From Aquiluna sp. (GTDB lineage Bacteria; Actinomycetota; Actinomycetes; Actinomycetales; Microbacteriaceae): 6,073 nt of DNA. The notes beneath the pieces are model-generated. The model had not been told where the DNA came from and did no database searches. It was given only the letters and a program-made list of their open reading frames with translations. Position 1 is the first letter of the stretch; each line of letters starts with the position of its first letter. This document shows, in pieces, positions 1 to 5,749 of this stretch. The position numbers and the translations under genes are program-made. The stretch covers positions 1 to 6,073 of the forward strand of contig JADHKY010000067.1 in NCBI GenBank assembly GCA_016780945.1, in the 5' to 3' direction.

Positions 1-14
1 ATCCGCAGCGATTT

Positions 15-20
15 GAAGGG
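15..20 (+). promoter_or_regulatory. Ribosome binding site deciding the ctaC start
   Basis: GAAGGG lies 7 nt before the GTG at 28-30. An in-frame TTG at 13-15 would add five residues, but it overlaps this site and has no purine-rich stretch before it. The GTG is therefore the better start. Only 27 bp precede that start, so the operon promoter is outside the window. Confidence 0.7.
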
Positions 21-27
21 TATTTCT

Positions 28-882
28 GTGACTAAGAAGCTTGGACGCCTAGCCTTTGCAGGAATCAGCGCCTCTTTGGTGCTTGTCCTCAGTGGCTGCT
101 CTCCAGAGCTAGAGCGAGGCTTTCTTCCAGATGCCAGCGGTGTGACAAACCACACTGACCGCATTATCGGCCTGTGGACCACCTCTTGGATTGTTCTCTT
201 GGGAGTGGGAGCTGTGGCCTGGGGCCTCTTGGCTTGGGCACTTCTGGCCTACCGAAGAAAAAAGGGCGAAACGGGCATTCCCCAACAGCTTCGCTACAAC
301 ATGCCAATTGAAGCTCTATTCACCGCCGTTCCACTTATCTTGGTTCTGGGCTTCTTTGCTTTCACCGCTCGTGACACCGCTGCGATTGAGGCCAAGACTG
401 AGAATCCAGATGTTCACATTCACGTCATTGCAAAGCAGTGGAGCTGGGACTTCAACTACGTAGATGAAAACGTCTATGAGTCAGGCATTCAGGCCCAGTT
501 CACAGGGGTCGAGGAGAACGTCATGGAGACGCTCCCGACGCTGTATCTGCCAGTAGGTAAGACAGTTCAGATTGATCTTTCATCGAGAGACGTAATTCAC
601 AGCTTCTGGGTGGTCGAGTTTCTATACAAGAAGGACATGTTCCCCGGTCAACAGAACGAGATGTACTTCACTCCCTTGAAGGAGGGCACCTACGTTGGTA
701 AGTGCGCTGAGCTCTGCGGCGAGTACCACTCGATGATGCTTTTCAATGTCAAGGTTGTCTCTCAGGCTGAATACGACAGGCAGATGGGAGCGTTGGCTGC
801 GAAAGGCAACGTGGGGCAGCTGTCTACGGACTACGACAGAAACCAGAATCTTCCCGGCGGCAATCCAGAGATTAGGGGCTAA
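28..882 (+). CDS. ctaC: Cytochrome c oxidase subunit II (aa3-type), lipoprotein
   Basis: This is subunit II of the aa3 oxidase. It takes electrons from the bc1 cytochrome c into its binuclear CuA centre on the outer face of the membrane and passes them to heme a in CtaD. From the GTG start the protein has 284 residues. A basic N-terminus and hydrophobic stretch end in a lipobox (LSGC, Cys24), so it is probably a lipoprotein after signal cleavage. Two membrane helices follow, at about 46-75 and 93-114. Glu95 in the NMPIEALF stretch matches the glutamate at the mouth of the proton K-pathway. The aromatic QWSWDF motif is at 137-142. The CuA ligands are all present: His191 (in IHSFWV), then Cys226, Glu228, Cys230, His234 and Met237 in CAELCGEYHSMM. 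It is the first visible gene of the operon, and its stop is 2 bp before ctaD. Family and function are secure; the exact start is less so. Confidence 0.97.
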   Translation: MTKKLGRLAFAGISASLVLVLSGCSPELERGFLPDASGVTNHTDRIIGLWTTSWIVLLGVGAVAWGLLAWALLAYRRKKGETGIPQQLRYNMPIEALFTAVPLILVLGFFAFTARDTAAIEAKTENPDVHIHVIAKQWSWDFNYVDENVYESGIQAQFTGVEENVMETLPTLYLPVGKTVQIDLSSRDVIHSFWVVEFLYKKDMFPGQQNEMYFTPLKEGTYVGKCAELCGEYHSMMLFNVKVVSQAEYDRQMGALAAKGNVGQLSTDYDRNQNLPGGNPEIRG

Positions 883-884
883 AA

Positions 885-2576
885 ATGGCGACGTTTACCC
901 AACCAAGAACTACTAACCCTTCGTCCTTCACGCCAAAGCGGTCCAAGGGGCAAGTGATTGTCGACTGGATGACCACTACTGATCACAAAAAGATCGGCTA
1001 TCTCTACCTAGTGACCAGCTTTACTTACTTCCTGATCGCTGGAGTCATGGCACTTGTTATTCGTGCGCAGCTGGCACTGCCTGGCCTAGACATTGTGGCA
1101 ACCAAGGAGCAGTACAACCAGCTGTTCACCATGCACGGCACCATAATGCTTCTGATGTTCGCGACGCCACTTTTTGCTGGCTTTGCTAACGTCCTGATGC
1201 CGGTTCAAATTGGAGCGCCTGATGTGGCCTTTCCCAGGCTAAATGCGATTGCTTACTGGTTCTTTAGTTTCGGATCGTTTATCGCAGTTGCAGGGTTCTT
1301 TACTCCTCAGGGAGCTGCCTCGTTCGGCTGGTTTGCTTATGCTCCGCTCTCGAGCACGACCTTTTCTCCCGGTATCGGCGGCGATTTGTGGGTCTTTGGA
1401 CTTGCCTTGAGCGGTTTTGGCACAATCCTGGGTGGAGTGAACTTCATCACCACAATCATCACCATGCGAGCCCCCGGAATGACGATGTGGCGCATGCCAA
1501 TTTTCACCTGGAACACAATGGTTACCTCGATTCTGATCATCATGTGCTTCCCACCGCTCGCAGCCGCACTATTTGCACTTGGAGCTGACCGAAGGTTTGG
1601 AGCTCACATCTTTGATCCGGAAAATGGGGGAGCGATGCTCTGGCAGCACCTTTTCTGGTTCTTTGGACACCCCGAGGTTTACATCATCGCGCTGCCATTC
1701 TTTGGAATTGTTTCGGAGATTTTCCCGGTATTCAGCCGCAAGCCAATCTTTGGCTACAAGACGCTCGTATACGCAACCATTGCAATCGCTGCCCTGTCAA
1801 TGACGGTTTGGGCTCACCACATGTATGTGACCGGCCAGGTTCTCCTCCCATTCTTCGCCTTCACAACAATGCTGATTGCTGTGCCGACAGGCGTGAAGAT
1901 ATTCAACTGGATCGGAACAATGTGGCGAGGCTCGGTGACGTTCGAGACACCGATGCTATGGAGCCTAGGCTTCCTGGTCAGCTTCGTCTTCGGTGGCCTA
2001 ACCGGCGTTATCCTGGCTTCCCCCGCACTGGACTTCCACCTATCTGACTCTTACTTTGTAGTCGCCCACTTCCACTACGTGGTCTTTGGCACTGTGGTGT
2101 TTGCGATGTTTGCTGGTTTCTACTTCTGGTGGCCAAAGTTCACCGGCAAGATGCTCAACGAGAGACTTGGAAAGATCCACTTCTGGATTCTCTTCGTAGG
2201 TTTCCACACGACCTTCCTAGTCCAGCACTGGCTTGGAGTTATCGGTATGCCTCGCCGCTACGCGACGTACCTACCCGAGGATGGCTTTACCGAGATGAAC
2301 CTACTCTCAAGCACTGGAGCTGCGATCTTGGCCCTATCCATGGTGCCATTCCTGTGGAACGTCTGGATTACCTTCCGCAACGGCGTAAAGGTCGAGCTCA
2401 AGGACCCATGGGGATATGGGCGCTCACTCGAATGGGCAACTGAGTCGCCTATCCCGAGGCACAACTTCCACTCAATCCCAAGGATCCGCTCTGAGTCTCC
2501 GGCTTTCGACATGAACTACCCAGAGTATGCAGCGCCTGAGGCCAAGGAAGCTTATGCCAAGGAGGGACGCATCTAA
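885..2576 (+). CDS. ctaD: Cytochrome c oxidase subunit I (heme a, heme a3-CuB)
   Basis: This is the catalytic, proton-pumping subunit of the aa3 oxidase, which reduces O2 to water in the cytoplasmic membrane. It has 563 residues, a normal length, and about twelve membrane helices. Visible key residues are His84 (MHGT) and His397 (second His of HFHYV) as heme a ligands, and His395 as the heme a3 ligand. The CuB ligands are His262, His311 and His312, with Tyr266 of GHPEVY placed for the His-Tyr crosslink. Glu264 in the same motif matches the end of the D-pathway, and Asp113 in IGAPDVAFPRLN matches its entry. Thr335 and Lys338 (PTGVK) match the K-pathway. This is the A-type proton-channel layout, with nothing missing. 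AGGGG at 874-878 serves the ATG at 6 nt spacing. The stop overlaps the ctaF start by one base (TAATG), which suggests coupled translation. Confidence 0.99.
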   Translation: MATFTQPRTTNPSSFTPKRSKGQVIVDWMTTTDHKKIGYLYLVTSFTYFLIAGVMALVIRAQLALPGLDIVATKEQYNQLFTMHGTIMLLMFATPLFAGFANVLMPVQIGAPDVAFPRLNAIAYWFFSFGSFIAVAGFFTPQGAASFGWFAYAPLSSTTFSPGIGGDLWVFGLALSGFGTILGGVNFITTIITMRAPGMTMWRMPIFTWNTMVTSILIIMCFPPLAAALFALGADRRFGAHIFDPENGGAMLWQHLFWFFGHPEVYIIALPFFGIVSEIFPVFSRKPIFGYKTLVYATIAIAALSMTVWAHHMYVTGQVLLPFFAFTTMLIAVPTGVKIFNWIGTMWRGSVTFETPMLWSLGFLVSFVFGGLTGVILASPALDFHLSDSYFVVAHFHYVVFGTVVFAMFAGFYFWWPKFTGKMLNERLGKIHFWILFVGFHTTFLVQHWLGVIGMPRRYATYLPEDGFTEMNLLSSTGAAILALSMVPFLWNVWITFRNGVKVELKDPWGYGRSLEWATESPIPRHNFHSIPRIRSESPAFDMNYPEYAAPEAKEAYAKEGRI

Positions 2577-2989
2577 TGCGTTCCAACATTGTCATCCTCC
2601 TAGTGATGGCGACTTATTTCACAGTTGCCGACATTGCCTATGCGATTTGGACCTACATCGACACCGGAGCTGTGGAGCCGATTGGGACGGCCGCTATCGG
2701 ACTACTGGTTGTTCTCTCAATCTTCATTGCCTTCTATCTCTTTAGCGGTATGCGCCGGAGCGCAACGCTTCCTGAAGACAATCTGGATGGAGAGATTGAG
2801 GAGGGGGCAGGTGAGGTTGGCTTCTTCTCACCATGGAGCTGGTGGCCTCTATTCTTAGGTGCGTCCAGCGGGCTAGCGTTCGCTGCCCTGGCTGTAGGCT
2901 GGTGGCTGTTCTTCATCGCGGTGCCGTTTGCCGTGGTGGCCGTGGTTGGCTTCGTGTTCGAATACGACCGCTTCTCACACGCTCACTAG
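2576..2989 (+). CDS. ctaF: Actinobacterial cytochrome c oxidase subunit IV
   Basis: This is a small accessory membrane subunit of the actinobacterial aa3 oxidase. It has no redox cofactor; in known bc1-aa3 supercomplexes it is a structural component. The 137-residue protein has four predicted membrane helices at about 4-26, 36-58, 88-108 and 109-128. They are split into two pairs by an acidic loop (LPED...DGEIEEGAGEVGFFSPWSWWPL, about 65-92), the conserved hallmark of this family (Cyt_c_ox_IV). It ends in a polar EYDRFSHAH tail. A strong Shine-Dalgarno, AAGGAGGG at 2559-2566, lies 9 nt before the ATG inside the end of ctaD, and the ATG shares its A with the ctaD stop. The family call rests on the loop motif, the length and the position behind ctaD. 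Confidence 0.93.
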   Translation: MRSNIVILLVMATYFTVADIAYAIWTYIDTGAVEPIGTAAIGLLVVLSIFIAFYLFSGMRRSATLPEDNLDGEIEEGAGEVGFFSPWSWWPLFLGASSGLAFAALAVGWWLFFIAVPFAVVAVVGFVFEYDRFSHAH

Positions 2990-3002
2990 TAATTCTCAGC
3001 AA

Positions 3003-3029
3003 GATGACACCATTGGGTGTTATCCTTTT
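3003..3029 (+). terminator. Intrinsic terminator of the ctaC-ctaD-ctaF operon
   Basis: A 9-bp stem pairs GATGACACC (3003-3011) with GGTGTTATC (3016-3024), including one G-U pair, around the 4-nt loop ATTG. It is followed by C and then TTTT. It starts 13 bp after the ctaF stop and should separate the oxidase operon from ssrA. The T-run is short, so some readthrough is possible. Confidence 0.75.
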
Positions 3030-3031
3030 CT

Positions 3032-3053
3032 GCTGCCCGAAAGGGCTTGTAGC
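3032..3053 (+). other. Small hairpin upstream of ssrA
   Basis: GCCC (3035-3038) and GGGC (3043-3046) pair around a GAAA loop, a GNRA-type tetraloop. GCT (3032-3034) and AGC (3051-3053) can extend the stem across a 4-nt bulge. It could be a weak second terminator or part of the tmRNA precursor leader. The stem is short and may have no function. Confidence 0.3.
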
Positions 3054-3068
3054 TAAACAACTAAACAT
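3050..3068 (+). promoter_or_regulatory. Possible ssrA promoter and leader region
   Basis: The only AT-rich stretch between the oxidase terminator and the tmRNA 5' end contains two -10-like hexamers, TAGCTA (3050-3055) and TAAACA (3054-3059), and a tandem CTAAACA repeat (3053-3059 and 3061-3067). No convincing -35 box sits 16-18 bp upstream. The placement follows from the need for a promoter here. The choice of hexamer is not supported further. RNase P normally makes the mature 5' end of tmRNA, so the start site may lie a few bases before 3069. Confidence 0.3.
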
Positions 3069-3440
3069 GGGGATGATCGGTTTCGACACTGTAATGATGA
3101 GTGAAAGAAGCGGGTCGAGGATGCACAGTTATCTCGTAAACGCTCTGTGCAAAACTATAGGTGCCAATACAAAGCGCGCCGACTTCGCCCTAGCTGCTTA
3201 AGCTAGCCCCGAAGTCCGTTTGCCTAGGTTTGATTTCGACCTAGATCCAAACGTCATTTAGAAATCTCGCTGATTTGGTGCGTCAAAGGCCTAATCGGGA
3301 CTTTTTACTTTGACTGGGCTGGTCGGCGTAGTTGCCTCCGACAAATTCCGCAGCCGAGTAGAACGCCTCTGGAGGCTACACCCGTAGAAGAGTCATGAAC
3401 GCTGCAGTGGACCCGGGTTCGATTCCCGGCATCTCCACCA
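3069..3440 (+). ncRNA. ssrA: Transfer-messenger RNA (tmRNA)
   Basis: tmRNA enters ribosomes stalled on broken mRNA with SmpB, adds alanine, and switches translation to its own short frame, tagging the product for proteolysis. The 372-nt gene is a one-piece type. The acceptor stem pairs GGGGATG (3069-3075) with CATCTCC (3430-3436). It includes a third-position G-U pair (3071 with 3434), the alanyl-tRNA synthetase identity element. Discriminator A and CCA are encoded at 3437-3440. The T arm is CCGGG-TTCGATT-CCCGG (3413-3429), and CACTG (3087-3091) pairs with CAGTG (3405-3409) as helix 2. Stem GCACAG/CTGTGC (3123-3128/3145-3150) ends 12 nt before the resume codon, as expected for pseudoknot 1. 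The stop codon sits in the helix 5 hairpin (3181-3187/3210-3216, inner stem 3190-3195/3201-3206). Further stems are CGTTTG/CAAACG (3217-3222/3248-3253) enclosing CTAGGT/ACCTAG, and GCCTCC/GGAGGC (3334-3339/3371-3376). No smpB is visible nearby. Confidence 0.97.
3163..3201 (+). other. tmRNA tag reading frame, ANTKRADFALAA
   Basis: The resume codon is GCC at 3163-3165, preceded by TAGGT, which matches the TAGTC-type element before the E. coli resume codon. Twelve codons encode ANTKRADFALAA and end at TAA (3199-3201). The C-terminal ALAA is the usual ClpXP-type degron end. Because alanine comes first from the charged tmRNA itself, a tagged protein would carry A plus these twelve residues. Confidence 0.93.
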
Positions 3441-3487
3441 ATCGCAAAGCCAGCCCACCAGGGTTGGCTTTGCTGTTTAAGCTAGCC
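3193..3487 (+). repeat. 15/16-bp direct repeat spanning the 3' half of ssrA
   Basis: GCTGCTTAAGCTAGCC at 3193-3208 recurs as GCTGTTTAAGCTAGCC at 3472-3487, with one mismatch and starts 279 bp apart. The first copy covers the end of the tag frame, its stop codon and the 3' side of helix 5. The second covers the tail of the ssrA terminator and the region just before the acetyltransferase start. It could be a short duplication, a recombination trace or chance. Confidence 0.5.
3444..3478 (+). terminator. Intrinsic terminator of ssrA
   Basis: A 13-bp stem pairs GCAAAGCCAGCCC (3444-3456) with GGGTTGGCTTTGC (3461-3473), with one G-U pair, around the loop ACCA, followed by TGTTT. It starts 3 bp after the encoded CCA end, so 3' processing would have to trim this hairpin from the precursor. 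Confidence 0.88.
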
Positions 3488-3494
3488 TGATTAG

Positions 3495-4049
3495 GTGCTT
3501 GAAATCAGACGACTCAGCCTTCAAGAGACCAACGCTTTTCTAGAGTTTATGGACGGTCCTGCCTTTTCCTCTCAGCCTCAGTGGCACGGTTGCTATTGCC
3601 AGGAATACCTAAACTCTGCTTCCGAAAACAAAGAGGCAACCGCAGAATCCAACAGGGTGTTGGCCTGCGACCGCATCGCAGCTGGAGTTATGCAGGGCTA
3701 CTTGGGCTTTGAGCAGTCACCTGAAGGTGAGAGGGTAATCGGGTGGATGGCCGCGAATAGCCAAAACAACTTTCGCCTGCTTCCAAAAGGCGAGGAGGGT
3801 GTCGCAACAATTATTTGCTTTTCCGTAGAAGCAGAGAAGCAGTCTCAGGGCGTCGCAAGCGCGCTGCTTGAATTTGCCTTAGAGGATCTGCCAGCCCAAG
3901 GCTTCAAGAGAGTGCAGGCAGCACCGCTTGCAGGCGGACAGTTCGAAACTTGGGGCTATAGAGGCCCGCTCTCGCTCTATAAGAAGTTCGGCTTCAATGA
4001 GGGGCCAATGCTTGACGAGCAGCACGTCCTTGTCATGAGGGAGCTTTAG
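3495..4049 (+). CDS. GNAT-family N-acetyltransferase, substrate unknown
   Basis: This is a 184-residue cytoplasmic enzyme expected to move an acetyl group from acetyl-CoA to an amine. The fold begins directly at the start (MLEIRRLSLQETNAFLEFMD). The core strands are VIGWMA (81-86) and ATIICFSV (104-111). The acetyl-CoA loop is Q116-S-Q-G119-V-A121 followed by SALLEFAL, matching the Q/R-x-x-G-x-G/A signature. Tyr162 in LSLYKKFGF fits the usual C-terminal general-acid position. WHGCYCQEYL (30-39) carries a Cys33-x-Cys35 pair, seen in a subset of GNAT proteins; its role here is not known to me. The GTG start is favoured because the next ATG (codon 18) would cut off the first strand. No Shine-Dalgarno is visible, and only 16 bp separate the start from the ssrA terminator tail, so a leaderless mRNA is plausible. 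The family is secure; the substrate cannot be read from the sequence. Confidence 0.88.
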   Translation: MLEIRRLSLQETNAFLEFMDGPAFSSQPQWHGCYCQEYLNSASENKEATAESNRVLACDRIAAGVMQGYLGFEQSPEGERVIGWMAANSQNNFRLLPKGEEGVATIICFSVEAEKQSQGVASALLEFALEDLPAQGFKRVQAAPLAGGQFETWGYRGPLSLYKKFGFNEGPMLDEQHVLVMREL

Positions 4050-4086
4050 AAAAACCCCCACAGATTATTCTGCCGGGGTTTTTCTA
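4047..4086. terminator. Bidirectional terminator between convergent genes
   Basis: A 12-bp stem pairs 4047-4058 with 4075-4086, running TAGAAAAACCCC to GGGGTTTTTCTA. The 16-nt loop can itself pair CAGA (4061-4064) with TCTG (4069-4072). The stem carries A-runs on one side and T-runs on the other, so it can act as a terminator on both strands. It contains the acetyltransferase stop codon (TAG, 4047-4049) and ends 12 bp before the qcrB stop on the other strand. Confidence 0.88.
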
Positions 4087-4098
4087 GTATCTAATTAG

Positions 4099-5745
4099 TT
4101 AGAGCTTCTTCTTGAGCTGCTTTGGCTTGCGCTTAGCACTTTCCTCAATAGCGGGGGAGTGGTCAGCGTGAGCAAGCTCGTATTCCGCTTTTGAAACTGG
4201 AGCAATGCGATCCTCGAAGTAGATCTTTGAGATCGCAGAGCGAAGCTTTGTGCCAACGGTGATCTTGCCCTTCTTGTTGGGCCTTGGCATGATCGGCTCG
4301 TAGTCCTTGAAGTCAACGAGCTTCCAGAGCTCATACTTGTCGACGGGCTCGTGAACCTCGATGTATTCGCCGTGGGGGAGTCGAACTACTCGTCCGGTCT
4401 CGCGTCCGTGAAGCGCAATCTCTCGGTCCTTGCGCTGTAGCGCCAGGCAGGCTCGCTTGGTTACCCAGTATGCAATTACCGGTCCGATAACTAGTAGCAC
4501 CTGCATCGCAGTTAGAACATGGTTCAGCGACATCTGGAAGAAGATCGCAATTAGGTCTGTGGAGGCACCTGCCCAGAGGACAGCGTAGAAAGTTACTCCG
4601 GCTGCACCAATTGCGGTCCTGGTTGGGGCGTTGCGTGGCCTGTCTAGGACGTGGTGGTCACGCTTGTCGCCAGTAACCCAGGCCTCAATAAATGGATAGA
4701 CGGCAACCAGTACCAGGAACACGAGCGAAACGATGATTGGCAACATGACACCCATTGGGATGACGTAGCCAAAGATCGCAACATCTAGGCCTCCTGGGGC
4801 TAGACGCAATGCGCCATCGAGCCAACCGATGTACCAGTCAGGCTGGGTACCCGCGGATACTGGAGATGGGTCATAAGGGCCGTAGTTCCAAATTGGGTTG
4901 ATGGTGAACAGGGCTGAAATTGCGGCAATCACACCGAAGACTAGGAAGAAGAATCCCCCTGCCTTTGCGACGTAAACCGGCATCAGTGGATAGCCAACAA
5001 CATTGTCTTCACGGCGTCCGGGACCGGGGAAGTGGGTGTGCATGTGAATTACTAGAAGCAAGAGGTGGGCGGCCAACAGCGCGATGATAAGCGCCGGCAA
5101 GATCATGATGTGTAGCGAGTAGAGCCTCGGAATTACCTCAGTACCCGGGAACTCGCCACCAAAGAAGCCCGAGGAGACCGCAGGCCCAATTACTGGGATT
5201 CCCTTGATCATGCCGTCGATGATTCTCAGACCGTTACCCGAGAGCAGGTCATCAGGTAGTGAGTAGCCAGTGAAGCCTGCACCCATTCCCATGAGGAAGA
5301 GAAGGAATCCGAGAACCCAGTTGAGCTCGCGTGGCTTGCGGAATGCACCCGTGAAGAACACACGCAGCATATGAAGCCCGGAAGCGGCAACAAAAATTAG
5401 TGCACCCCAGTGGTGAATCTGACGCATGATCAAACCACCGCGAATGTCAAAGCTGATGTCTAGCGAGGAGGCGTAGGCAACTGTCATTTCCGCGCCCTTG
5501 AGCGGGGCGTAGCTGCCGTCGTAGTAGGTGTGGGCCATGGATGGCTCGTAGAAGAAAGTCAGGAATGTTCCAGAGAGCACAACGACCACAAAGGACCAAA
5601 GCGCGACCTCGCCGAGCATGAAGCTCCAGTGGTCGGGAAACACCTTGCGACCAAATTGCTTGATGACCGTTCCCAGTGATAGGCGCTCGTCAAAATAATC
5701 CGCCGTCTTGCCTGCGGCTGTGGTTGGTTCGGTTACTGAACTCAT
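4099..5745 (-). CDS. qcrB: Cytochrome b subunit of the menaquinol-cytochrome c reductase (bc1)
   Basis: QcrB is the membrane core of the bc1 complex. It oxidises menaquinol at the outer Qo site and carries electrons across two b hemes. It has 548 residues and about eight membrane helices (near 46-66, 110-132, 142-162, 207-234, 262-282, 323-350, 378-400 and 408-428). Heme ligand pairs are His111/His125 in RQIHHWGAL...GLHMLRVF and His212/His227 in SLHIMIL...AAHLLLL, spaced 14 and 15 residues apart. The Qo-site motif is PDWY (302-305) where many families have PEWY; the Asp form is common in Actinobacteria. A polar, basic C-terminal extension of about 120 residues ends in KRKPKQLKKKL, as in the long actinobacterial type. 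The ATG is 4 bp after the qcrA stop. AAGGAAG (5753-5759) lies 7 nt upstream, inside the end of qcrA. Its stop faces the shared terminator at 4047-4086. Confidence 0.98.
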   Translation of the reverse strand: MSSVTEPTTAAGKTADYFDERLSLGTVIKQFGRKVFPDHWSFMLGEVALWSFVVVVLSGTFLTFFYEPSMAHTYYDGSYAPLKGAEMTVAYASSLDISFDIRGGLIMRQIHHWGALIFVAASGLHMLRVFFTGAFRKPRELNWVLGFLLFLMGMGAGFTGYSLPDDLLSGNGLRIIDGMIKGIPVIGPAVSSGFFGGEFPGTEVIPRLYSLHIMILPALIIALLAAHLLLLVIHMHTHFPGPGRREDNVVGYPLMPVYVAKAGGFFFLVFGVIAAISALFTINPIWNYGPYDPSPVSAGTQPDWYIGWLDGALRLAPGGLDVAIFGYVIPMGVMLPIIVSLVFLVLVAVYPFIEAWVTGDKRDHHVLDRPRNAPTRTAIGAAGVTFYAVLWAGASTDLIAIFFQMSLNHVLTAMQVLLVIGPVIAYWVTKRACLALQRKDREIALHGRETGRVVRLPHGEYIEVHEPVDKYELWKLVDFKDYEPIMPRPNKKGKITVGTKLRSAISKIYFEDRIAPVSKAEYELAHADHSPAIEESAKRKPKQLKKKL

Positions 5746-5749
5746 GTGC

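Noticed and set aside
13..27. TTG at 13 as the ctaC start
   Set aside because: It overlaps the best Shine-Dalgarno and has none of its own; the GTG at 28 gives a normal lipoprotein signal peptide.
1337..1543. Open frames inside ctaD in other frames and on the other strand
   Set aside because: They show no domain, are rich in residues typical of shadow frames, and lie within an intact, motif-complete CtaD.
2833..3201. A 122-codon open frame running from ctaF into the tmRNA
   Set aside because: It is out of frame with ctaF and crosses the terminator and the tmRNA 5' half; only its last 12 codons are real, as the tmRNA tag.
3406..3440. The tRNA-like 3' end as a separate tRNA gene or a used attachment site
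   Set aside because: The T arm and CCA belong to the tmRNA, which pairs them with the 5' end at 3069. No integrase and no second copy of this end is visible in the window.
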